Part shown: in pieces, positions 43,480-50,462 of the stretch | How positions within the stretch are numbered: the first letter of the stretch is position 1 | Layout: every line of letters begins with the position of its first letter | DNA from: Cupriavidus pauculus | GTDB lineage: Bacteria > Pseudomonadota > Gammaproteobacteria > Burkholderiales > Burkholderiaceae | Direction: 5' to 3' | Assembly: GCF_022179805.1 (NCBI RefSeq) | Contig: NZ_BPUO01000018.1 | Location: 1-64,000, forward strand | DNA length: 64,000 nt | Notes under the pieces: model-generated | Seen by the model: only the letters and a program-made list of their open reading frames with translations | Database searches by the model: none | Told to the model about the DNA's origin: nothing | Made by a program: the position numbers and the translations under genes

Positions 43480-43827
43480 CTGGGACTCCTTCAACTGATT
43501 CACTACCTTTTTATGGATACAGCTGACTGCTGCCCGGATACGCCATCTGTGTAGCGATGCGAGCACGGACTGAAGGTTAGTGGCTAGCACTTCTACGAGA
43601 AATACCGCTGCGACGAATGGTGCGTTGCACGCCGTGAAACGCTGGACTTGTGGATGAACGGTTCGGGTGGGGCGCCGAATGGCGGCATGGTGGTCATTCT
43701 GCAGCGTGGAATAGTCCACCTACCTGGCGGTACAGGGGAGGAGAGGCATTCGCGCTCTCCCGCGTGGTGCGGGAGAGCGGTGGAGCGCGGCGCGCGAATG
43801 CGGCCGGCAGGCGTGGGCGCAGCAGGC
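43480..43827. other. 348-bp gap between repeat-protein gene and rnk
   Basis: No gene is seen. The right part holds a reduced relative of the interspersed palindrome (GCTCTCCCGC at 43754-43763 with GCGGGAGAGC at 43769-43778), which probably lies downstream of rnk. The left part is the promoter region of the repeat-protein gene. Confidence 0.6.
43754..43778. repeat. Degenerate interspersed palindrome
   Basis: A perfect 10-bp inverted repeat with a 5-base loop, GCTCTCCCGC/GCGGGAGAGC. It shares the CTCTCCCGC core of the larger elements but lacks the outer CCCC/GGGG run. It lies 50 bases past the rnk stop codon. Confidence 0.65.
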
Positions 43828-44241
43828 TTAGAGCGTGTACTGGCCGCTGGCTTCGGGCTGAAACGCGATGCTGACGATGGTCATGCGCTGGGCGCTGCCA
43901 TTGGGCAGCCGATAGTCGACCGTCTTGCCGGCGCGCGCGCCCAGCAATGCCTGGCCAATCGGCGACAGCACCGACAGGCGGCCGGCGGCCAGGTCGGCAT
44001 CGTCGGGGTAAGCCAGTGTCCACTCACGCGGCGCGGCTTCGCCTTCCAGCGTGCAGACGACACGCGAGTTCATCGTCACCACGTCCTTGGGAATGGCATC
44101 GGGCGCCACGATGGCCGCGCGCGCCAGCAGGTCGTCGAGCATTTCGTCCAGCTCGGCGGTGCCGGCGCGGCTGGCAATGCCTTCCAGGCGCGTGACGTCG
44201 AGTTCGGTCAGGTAGAGGGTCGGGTTCTTGATCTTTGCCAT
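43828..44241 (-). CDS. rnk: Nucleoside diphosphate kinase regulator Rnk
   Basis: A 137-residue Rnk, related to GreA/GreB but lacking the long coiled coil. It binds RNA polymerase near the secondary channel and in some species affects nucleotide balance. The C-terminal FKBP-like domain contains the hallmark DVVTMNSRVVCTLEGE near 54-69, LSVLSPIGQALLGARAGKTVDYRLPNG and the final FQPEASGQYTL. Length equals E. coli Rnk (136). Its start at 44241 is supported by the family N-terminus. Confidence 0.93.
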   Translation of the reverse strand: MAKIKNPTLYLTELDVTRLEGIASRAGTAELDEMLDDLLARAAIVAPDAIPKDVVTMNSRVVCTLEGEAAPREWTLAYPDDADLAAGRLSVLSPIGQALLGARAGKTVDYRLPNGSAQRMTIVSIAFQPEASGQYTL

Positions 44242-44661
44242 GGCAGTGCCTTTCGCAAAAGCGGCAGCCGCGGCACCGGTACAACAGTCCGGCGCAGGCG
44301 GAAAGCCTTGCAGGGAAATCGGGACCGGCGCAAATCGCGCGCCGGCTGGGTTACAGCGGAAATGCGTGGTGGTGGCTAGAGCCCGGTTCGGCACCGGACC
44401 CTGGCTATTCAGAAGTGGGGTCGGTCAGGCCGGGAACCGGGCAGGATCAAGCGGGGCGTTGATCCGGCGGCTGGCGGTGATGGGCTGCGCCACCATGCGC
44501 GCGCGCGCCGGTCGCATGGTGCGAACCTGGACTGGAGCGGCGGACGGAAGGTGGCGAGTCATCGTAAGAATTTTCTGAAACGTCGGGCTGAGATATGGCG
44601 TAAATGCTACGCGAACGGCCATGCTAGCACAGCCCTGCGGCGTTGGCGCCGCGTTGCCGGA
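44242..44661. other. 420-bp gap between rnk and the MerR-type gene
   Basis: No convincing gene. A minus-strand reading near 44425-44561 gives a 45-residue basic peptide (MTRHLPSAAPVQV...), but it has no ribosome binding site and is not supported. The region 44560-44640 is slightly AT-richer, with GCTAGC-type repeats, and may hold the 3' end of the MerR transcript. Confidence 0.5.
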
Positions 44662-45096
44662 TCAATGCCGTGGGTGGCACTCGCACGCGGCACCTTCCGC
44701 CGCCTGCTGCAGATTCTGCAGGATGCCGCACTCGCTGGCCGGATGCGGGTTCGGGTTCTCGCAGGTATGGCGCAGCGCGCGCAACTGCCCTTCCAGCGCT
44801 TCCAGCGCCACGCGCTGGGCGTGGATCTGTTCGATCTGGCGGTCCAGCAGCGTGTCGATATCGTCGCAGGCCAGCGACGGATTGCGCTGGAAGTCGCGCA
44901 GCCGACGCACATCGGCCAGGCTCATGCCCAGCGAGCGGCAGTGGCGCACGAAATTCAGCTGCACCAGATGACTGTCGCCATAGCGGCGGTAGCCGTTGTC
45001 TTCGCGCTGCGGGGCGTCGAGCAGCCCTTCGCGCTCGTAGTAGCGGATGGTTTCCACGTCGCAACCGGTATGGCGCGACAGTTCGCCGATGCGCAT
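44662..45096 (-). CDS. cadR: MerR-family Cd(II)/Pb(II)-responsive regulator
   Basis: A 144-residue MerR regulator of the CadR/PbrR type. The HTH is MRIGELSRHTGCDVETIRYYEREGLL, and the metal-site cysteines correspond to PbrR: Cys12 (PbrR Cys14), Cys77 (Cys79) and Cys123 (ECGIL, Cys134), with extra Cys112 and a C-terminal CECHPRH tail rich in Cys and His. No metal transporter gene adjoins; the nearest is the CDF at 8.7 kb. The dyad at 45127-45149 sits in its promoter, consistent with autoregulation. Confidence 0.88.
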   Translation of the reverse strand: MRIGELSRHTGCDVETIRYYEREGLLDAPQREDNGYRRYGDSHLVQLNFVRHCRSLGMSLADVRRLRDFQRNPSLACDDIDTLLDRQIEQIHAQRVALEALEGQLRALRHTCENPNPHPASECGILQNLQQAAEGAACECHPRH

Positions 45097-45126
45097 GCCG
45101 AATCTCCGTTGAATCCTGAAGGTTTG

Positions 45127-45149
45127 AATCCTGTAGTCGTTACAGGGTT
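45127..45149. promoter_or_regulatory. MerR-type operator of the cadR-like gene
   Basis: AATCCTGTA-N5-TACAGGGTT, with the inner CCTGTA-GTCGT-TACAGG a perfect dyad at 45130-45146. The size and form match MerR-family operators that sit in a long promoter spacer. It is centred about 40 bases upstream of the start codon at 45096. A second copy is not seen. Confidence 0.75.
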
Positions 45150-45167
45150 AGCGCGAGTGTAGTCCTG

Positions 45168-45539
45168 TCAGGCGGAACGCGCAAAACCCGGGCCGCGCGC
45201 ATGGTCTCGCACGTGCCAGTGGGCCGGACGCAGCGCTTGCACCAGCACATCGACGCCCAGTTCGGGACGCGACGTGCCGCACATGAAGATGTCGACGGCC
45301 GCATAGCCGTACTCGGGCCAGGTGTGGATGCTGATATGCGATTCCTTGAGCAGCAGCACCCCGGTGACGCCCAGCCCCGGGCCGAAATGATGGAGCCGCG
45401 CGTCCACCGGCGTGGCGCCGGCCGCGTGCGCGGCATCGCGCAGCACGCGCTCGATCTGCTCGGCATCGGTCAGCAACGGCGCGGCCACGCCCTGCATGTC
45501 GAGCAGCAGGTGGCGGCCAAGGGTGGATGGCGCGTTCAT
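45168..45539 (-). CDS. speD: S-adenosylmethionine decarboxylase (SpeD-type proenzyme)
   Basis: A 123-residue prokaryotic-type AdoMet decarboxylase, which makes the aminopropyl donor dcSAM. The self-cleavage site is KESHISIHTWPE with Ser67 becoming the pyruvoyl group after Glu66; His72 and Cys87 match the family's processing and proton-donor residues. It is last in the minus operon DUF350-SPFH-DUF4178-small peptide-speD. The divergent spermidine synthase-like gene at 48939 would use its product. Confidence 0.95.
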   Translation of the reverse strand: MNAPSTLGRHLLLDMQGVAAPLLTDAEQIERVLRDAAHAAGATPVDARLHHFGPGLGVTGVLLLKESHISIHTWPEYGYAAVDIFMCGTSRPELGVDVLVQALRPAHWHVRDHARGPGFARSA

Positions 45540-45542
45540 CGC

Positions 45543-45689
45543 TTACTTGTGACCGCCGCCCGACGACCAGCCGCTGCCGCTGGATCCACCCCAGCCGCGC
45601 GACGACGAATAGTTGCCCATTGAAGCCATGGTGAAGAACGTGACTCCGAACAGGATGATGACGCCATAGACCAGGAACAGGAATCGCAC
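45543..45689 (-). CDS. 48-residue membrane peptide with Gly/Ser tail
   Basis: A short gene on the minus strand from a GTG at 45689 to TAA at 45543-45545. It follows the DUF4178-type gene by 13 bases, and its stop is 3 bases before the speD ATG, exactly the spacing of a translated operon member. The N-terminal 22 residues form one hydrophobic helix (RFLFLVYGVIILFGVTFFTM). The rest is MGNYSSSRGWGG, then SSGSGWSSGGGHK. I know no family name. A small tail of this kind could be an anchor, a bacteriocin-like toxin or a substrate of the linked enzymes. Confidence 0.72.
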   Translation of the reverse strand: MRFLFLVYGVIILFGVTFFTMASMGNYSSSRGWGGSSGSGWSSGGGHK

Positions 45690-45702
45690 TTGTCAGCCTT
45701 TA

Positions 45703-47298
45703 TCAATCACCGCCACCACCATCTCCACCGTCCCCACCATCGCTATCTCCGCCATCGCCGCCACCATTCCCGCGACGATCGTTTTTGTTCGTATCCTGAT
45801 CGTTGACGTACTGCACCACCCACAGCGGCAGCCACAGCAGCAGCGTGCCAATGACCAGCCCCGTGAGATGGCCGCGCCCGAACAGCGCCATGGGCCCGTT
45901 CAGCAGCCACATCACGATGACCACGCCCCATGCGATCTTGCGGCAGTAGGCCATGTCGCCCGTGGGCGCGGCGCGCTTGCCGTCGCGCTGGCTCTTCACC
46001 GCCGCCAGCGCCTTGTTGCCCTTGAACCACTGCGACAACTGCATGCGGCTGACAGTGGTGGAACGCGTCCAGACGATCTCCGTCGGCGATGCCTCGCGCG
46101 TCAGGCGCCGCACCGGCGGGCCGAATTCGGTCAGCCACGTGACATCGCCGGCCTGCACGCGCCAGTTGAACGTGCCGGCCGCGTAGAGCACGGTGCTGCG
46201 GTAGTGAAAGCCTTTGTCGTAGCGCTGGCCAGCCAGCGTCACGAACGCCGGCTTCGACACGTCGGGCCAGTCGTCCAGCACCTGCACGCGGTCCCACCCG
46301 GCATCCTGCTCCACCAGCCAGATGAGTCCGGCCTGCTCGTTGAACAGCAGGTACTCCACCCACGTCGACGATTCCTCGTCGTCATCGTCGATGCACTGGA
46401 CCAGCCCCAGCACCGTGTACGGCTTGCCGTCGATGTTGCCCACCTCGCCCGGCGTCAGGCTGGTCTGCAGCGCCTCGATCTCGGCATGCTTCTCCAGCAC
46501 GATCGCGGTCGACGTGGTGCAGTCCACCTCGCTATGGCAGCTCGGGCACACCACGAAGTTGGCCACGCCGGGATGCCAGTTGATGGGGCTACCGCAGTTG
46601 GGGCACGACAGCGGCACGGCGCGGCCGCGATAGCGGTCGGCGGTGCTGCTGATGGCATCGGCCTCGCGCAGGAACTGCGCCTTGAGCTGCGGCAGCGTGA
46701 CCGCGTGCCCCGTGTAGAGCGCCGGGGGATAGCCATCGGCGTAGTCGAGCGTCAGGAACTGGTCGGCAGCGCGGAAGTCGGCCACCTGGGCCGTCCAGCC
46801 CGCGCCCACCTTGAACGGCAGCTCGCCCTCGCCTGCCGTGCAGCGCGCCGTGCGCACATCGCTGGCCTCGAAGCGGTGATTGCCGTAGTACATCGGCTCG
46901 CCGGGCCGCAGATGCTCGAATGCCGGCGCGCGGCCCACCGACGCCTTCTTGGCATCGTCGTCCGCCACGCGCCGCGTGAGCATGTACTGCGCGGATGCAT
47001 CGGCCAGCCAGCCGTCGGTGCCGTCGTCGAACAGCAGGTACCACTCGTTCCACAGCCCCGCGTCGTAGCGTAGCTGGATGCGGCCCACGAGCGTGAAACC
47101 CTGCCCCTGCCACGTGCCGCTGGTGTTGAGCTGCAGCGGCGTGTAGTCCTCCAGCACGGCCGACATCTTGCCGATGTCGCGCACCTGGTCGGCCTCGCGC
47201 AGCAAGGTACTGTGGCAGTACTCGCAGACCGCCATGACGGCGGCGGATGAACGAAAGCTGACCTCCGCGCCGCAGCCCGGACAGTTGACCGTTTGCAT
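45703..47298 (-). CDS. DUF4178-type double zinc-ribbon membrane protein
   Basis: A 531-residue protein. An N-terminal zinc ribbon has CPGC (6-9) and CEYC (25-28). DUF4178-like repeats follow, one around 50-190 (LYFDDG-type strands with WNEWYLLFDDGTDGWLAD), a second ribbon CPNCG...CPSCH near 235-262 and another repeat near 285-400. Two helices (about 447-495) place it in the membrane, followed by a strikingly Gly/Asp-rich tail of about 22 residues. It is 6 bases downstream of the SPFH gene. Function is unknown. Confidence 0.88.
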   Translation of the reverse strand: MQTVNCPGCGAEVSFRSSAAVMAVCEYCHSTLLREADQVRDIGKMSAVLEDYTPLQLNTSGTWQGQGFTLVGRIQLRYDAGLWNEWYLLFDDGTDGWLADASAQYMLTRRVADDDAKKASVGRAPAFEHLRPGEPMYYGNHRFEASDVRTARCTAGEGELPFKVGAGWTAQVADFRAADQFLTLDYADGYPPALYTGHAVTLPQLKAQFLREADAISSTADRYRGRAVPLSCPNCGSPINWHPGVANFVVCPSCHSEVDCTTSTAIVLEKHAEIEALQTSLTPGEVGNIDGKPYTVLGLVQCIDDDDEESSTWVEYLLFNEQAGLIWLVEQDAGWDRVQVLDDWPDVSKPAFVTLAGQRYDKGFHYRSTVLYAAGTFNWRVQAGDVTWLTEFGPPVRRLTREASPTEIVWTRSTTVSRMQLSQWFKGNKALAAVKSQRDGKRAAPTGDMAYCRKIAWGVVIVMWLLNGPMALFGRGHLTGLVIGTLLLWLPLWVVQYVNDQDTNKNDRRGNGGGDGGDSDGGDGGDGGGGD

Positions 47299-47304
47299 CC
47301 GGAA

Positions 47305-48339
47305 TCAGCCGACCAGTTTCTTCAGGATCTCCGCCTTGGCCGAATCGAATTCCACCTGCGAGATCAATCCCTTGTCGAGCAGTTCCTTGAGCTTGCCCAG
47401 CCGCGCGGCCGGGTCGTCGGCTGCCGGAGCAGCGGCGGCCGCAGGCGCGGGTACGCCAGGGGTACCCGGTGCGCCGGCAATGCCGCCCACCAGCCCGCCC
47501 GCCATGGCCTGCCCCATCACGGCACCGGCCGCCAGGCCCGCGCCCAGGCCGGCCACGCCGCCTTCGTTCTGCGCGGCAAGCGGAATCGAGCTGGCCACCT
47601 GGTACTGCGTGTACTTGGCCATATCGCCCATCATGCCCATCGAGATGCGGGTGTCGATGGCCTTTTGCAGTTCCTCGGGCAGCGACACGTTGGTCACCGC
47701 GAAGTTGTCCAGCGCCACGCCATAGCGCGCAAACTCTGGTACCAGCTTCTCGCGGATGGCCTGCGCCATCAGCGCCTGGTTGGCCGCCATGTCCAGGAAC
47801 GGAATCGACGACGCGCCCAGCGTGCTGGTCATGGTGGCGATCAGCAGGTTGCGCAGCTGCTCTTCCACCTCGTCACGCGTGTACTCGGCGCGCGTGCCGC
47901 TGATCTCGGTGTAGAAGAGCTTCGGGTCGGCAATCTTGTACGAGTACAGGCCGAACGCACGCAGCCGCACCATGCCGAAATCGGCGTCGCGGATCGTGAT
48001 CGGCTGGGCCGTGCCCCATTTGCGGCCGATCTGCAGACGCGTGCTGAAGAAGTAGACGTCCGACTTGAACGGCGATTCGAACAGCTTGTCCCAGTTCTTC
48101 AGGTACGTCAGCACCGGCAGCGTCTGGGTGGTCAGCTTGAACATGCCGGGCCCGAACACGTCGGCGATCTTGCCCTCGTTGACGAACACCGCCATCTGCG
48201 ATTCGCGCACGGTCAGGCTGCCGCCGTACTGGATCTCCATGTCCTCCATCGGATGGCGCCAGGCCAGCACGCCGTCCGTGTCCTCGGTCCACTGGAGGAT
48301 GTCGATGAACTGCTTCTTGATGAATGACCCGATACTCAT
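47305..48339 (-). CDS. SPFH/band-7 protein with SHOCT domain (YdjI-like)
   Basis: A 344-residue SPFH-domain protein of the virion-core/YdjI type. It opens with SFIKKQFIDILQWTEDTDGVLAWRHPMEDMEIQYGGSLTVRE, has the long SPFH core to about residue 230, a Gly/Ala-rich hydrophobic stretch near 255-285 and a C-terminal SHOCT unit (ARLGKLKELLDKGLISQVEFDSAK). In Bacillus, YdjI-type proteins help bring PspA-like or membrane-repair factors to the membrane. Here it is third-linked with DUF350 and DUF4178 products but no PspA gene lies in the window. Confidence 0.92.
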   Translation of the reverse strand: MSIGSFIKKQFIDILQWTEDTDGVLAWRHPMEDMEIQYGGSLTVRESQMAVFVNEGKIADVFGPGMFKLTTQTLPVLTYLKNWDKLFESPFKSDVYFFSTRLQIGRKWGTAQPITIRDADFGMVRLRAFGLYSYKIADPKLFYTEISGTRAEYTRDEVEEQLRNLLIATMTSTLGASSIPFLDMAANQALMAQAIREKLVPEFARYGVALDNFAVTNVSLPEELQKAIDTRISMGMMGDMAKYTQYQVASSIPLAAQNEGGVAGLGAGLAAGAVMGQAMAGGLVGGIAGAPGTPGVPAPAAAAAPAADDPAARLGKLKELLDKGLISQVEFDSAKAEILKKLVG

Positions 48340-48379
48340 TGCAGCACCTCTCGAAGGGTGAATGGCTTGGTTCCCGGCC

Positions 48380-48766
48380 TCAGGACAGGCAGGCGGCGTT
48401 GAGCACGCCCACCGCGACAGACATCGTCCCCATCAGGCCGCCCATGGCGATGTTGTTCGATTCGATGGCCGCGTCCATGTCGGGCAGCGCCCGCGCTAGC
48501 GCGGCGTAGACCACGGCCTGCACCACCATCGCCCCCAGCGACCACACCAGGAACATCAGGAAGGTGTCGTTATGCTGGATGCTCGACGACAGCGTGAAGC
48601 AGAAGCCCAGCGTGCTGCCACCCAGCGACAGCGCCGCCGCGACGTTGCCCTGACGGATCAGCGTGAACTCGTGGAACGGTGTGATCCTGGTGTAGACTCC
48701 GACGAACGCAACCAGCAGCACAAGGCTTGCCAATAGATGCTCGGCGTAGGCATAGATAGGTTGCAT
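48380..48766 (-). CDS. DUF350-family membrane protein
   Basis: A 128-residue inner-membrane protein with four hydrophobic helices in two related halves. The typical DUF350 elements are IRQGNVAAALSLGGSTLGFCFTL near 37-59 and IESNNIAMGGLMGTMSVAVGVLNA near 101-124. E. coli YjfL is the family's best-known member, in an operon with a PspA relative. This gene opens the minus operon that continues to speD and is divergent from the membrane spermidine synthase-like gene across 172 bases. Confidence 0.92.
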   Translation of the reverse strand: MQPIYAYAEHLLASLVLLVAFVGVYTRITPFHEFTLIRQGNVAAALSLGGSTLGFCFTLSSSIQHNDTFLMFLVWSLGAMVVQAVVYAALARALPDMDAAIESNNIAMGGLMGTMSVAVGVLNAACLS

Positions 48767-48938
48767 GTTCGGGTCGTTCTAGACGTGTGGTTGGGTTGTC
48801 CCGTCCTGCCGTTCTGCGATGCGCGATATGGTTGCGGCGCAGTATATCCGCAGTCGCATTTTTCCCAATAGCTGTATTGATGACAATGTCGGCCGCTGTT
48901 GCGTGCCGACCCCAACGCCTGCCGCCCGCCGCCGCCCC

Positions 48939-50450
48939 ATGCGCGACCGTACCCTTGTCCTGTCGGTGTTGATCGTAGCCTCCTGCGGGCTTGGCTACGA
49001 ACTGATTGCCGGCGCCCTGTCCAGCTACCTGCTGGGCGATTCCATCTTCCAGTTCTCTTCCATCATAGGCTGCTACCTGTTCGCCATGGGCGTCGGCTCG
49101 TGGTTGTCCCGGTATGTGAAGGACGAAGACGTACTGGCACGCTTCATCGACATCGAGATCCTGGTGGGCCTGCTCGGCGGCATCTCGGCGGCACTGCTGT
49201 TCGTGGTGTTCGCGTGGCTGTCGGCGCCGTTCCGCACCGCGCTGTATGCGCTGGTGTTCGTGATCGGGATGCTGGTGGGCATGGAGATTCCGCTGGTGAT
49301 GCGCGTCTTCAACGCGCGCCGGGCCCAGTTCAGCGACCTGGTCAGCCGCGTGCTGACGTTCGACTACCTGGGCGCGCTGGCCGTGTCGCTGGTGTTCCCG
49401 CTGGTGCTGGCACCGCGCCTGGGGCTGTCGCGCACGGGCTTCCTGTTCGGCATGCTCAACGTGGCCGTGGCACTGTTCACGCTGCGCATCTTCCGCGACG
49501 AGATCAAAGGTACCACCCTACGCACGCTGCGCGCGGGCATCGTGTTCGCGCTGCTGACCGCCGGCTTCGCGGGTTCCACGCACCTGACGCGCTGGGCCGA
49601 GCGCGGCATGTTCGGCGACGAGATCATCCATAGCGAAACCACGCCGTACCAGCGGCTGGTCATCACGCGCTGGAAGGACGACCTGCGCCTGTACATCAAT
49701 GGCAACCTGCAGTTCTCGTCGCGCGACGAGCACCGCTATCACGAGGCGCTGGTCCACCCGGTGCTGCAGGCGCTGCCGTGGGCGCGGCGCGTGCTGGTGA
49801 TTGGCGGCGGCGACGGCCTCGCGCTGCGCGAGATCCTCAAATACCCCCGCATCGAACACGTGACGCTGGTGGACCTTGACCCGGCCATGACCACGCTGTT
49901 CACACGCAGCGAGCCGCTGCGTGCGCTGAACCACGGGTCGCTTGCCGATGCACGTGTGACCGTGGTGAATGCCGACGCTGCGCAGTGGCTGGAGCAGAGC
50001 CAGGACAGCTTCGACGCGATCATCGTTGACCTGCCCGATCCGTCCAACTTCGGCCTCGGCAAGCTCTACTCGGTGCCGATGTACCGCCTGCTGTCACGCC
50101 ACCTGGCCGAGAAGGGCTACGCGGTGGTGCAGTCCACCTCGCCGTACTATGCGCCGCGCTCGTTCTGGGACATCGCGGCCACGCTGCGCGAGGCTGGACT
50201 GCACACGTGGCCGTACCACACCTATGTGCCGTCGTTCGGCGAGTGGGGCTTCATCATCGCCGGCAAGCGCGACGACTACGCGCCGCCCACGCGCTACGAG
50301 GTGCCACTGAAGTTTCTCGATGCCGATAGCACGCGGCTGATGTTCAGCTTCCCGGCCGACATGGCGCCGCGCGCCGGCCAGCCGAACCGGCTCAACGAGC
50401 AGACGCTGGTGCACGACTTCGAGCAGGACTGGCGCAATGTCATCCGGTAG
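48939..50450 (+). CDS. Membrane-fused spermidine synthase-like aminopropyltransferase
   Basis: A 503-residue protein. About seven hydrophobic helices occupy residues 5-235, then a cytoplasmic aminopropyltransferase domain: TPYQRLVITR near 245, NGNLQFSSRDEHRYHEALVHP (acceptor-side Asp/His region), VLVIGGGDGLALREIL (dcSAM/SAM motif), TLVDLDP and IIVDLPDPSNFGLGKLYS with the catalytic Asp. All key positions of spermidine synthase appear to be present. The start at 48939 matches the family's hydrophobic opening; upstream in-frame sequence is unlikely. The linked SpeD would supply dcSAM. Confidence 0.93.
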   Translation: MRDRTLVLSVLIVASCGLGYELIAGALSSYLLGDSIFQFSSIIGCYLFAMGVGSWLSRYVKDEDVLARFIDIEILVGLLGGISAALLFVVFAWLSAPFRTALYALVFVIGMLVGMEIPLVMRVFNARRAQFSDLVSRVLTFDYLGALAVSLVFPLVLAPRLGLSRTGFLFGMLNVAVALFTLRIFRDEIKGTTLRTLRAGIVFALLTAGFAGSTHLTRWAERGMFGDEIIHSETTPYQRLVITRWKDDLRLYINGNLQFSSRDEHRYHEALVHPVLQALPWARRVLVIGGGDGLALREILKYPRIEHVTLVDLDPAMTTLFTRSEPLRALNHGSLADARVTVVNADAAQWLEQSQDSFDAIIVDLPDPSNFGLGKLYSVPMYRLLSRHLAEKGYAVVQSTSPYYAPRSFWDIAATLREAGLHTWPYHTYVPSFGEWGFIIAGKRDDYAPPTRYEVPLKFLDADSTRLMFSFPADMAPRAGQPNRLNEQTLVHDFEQDWRNVIR

Positions 50451-50462
50451 CGACTGACGGAC

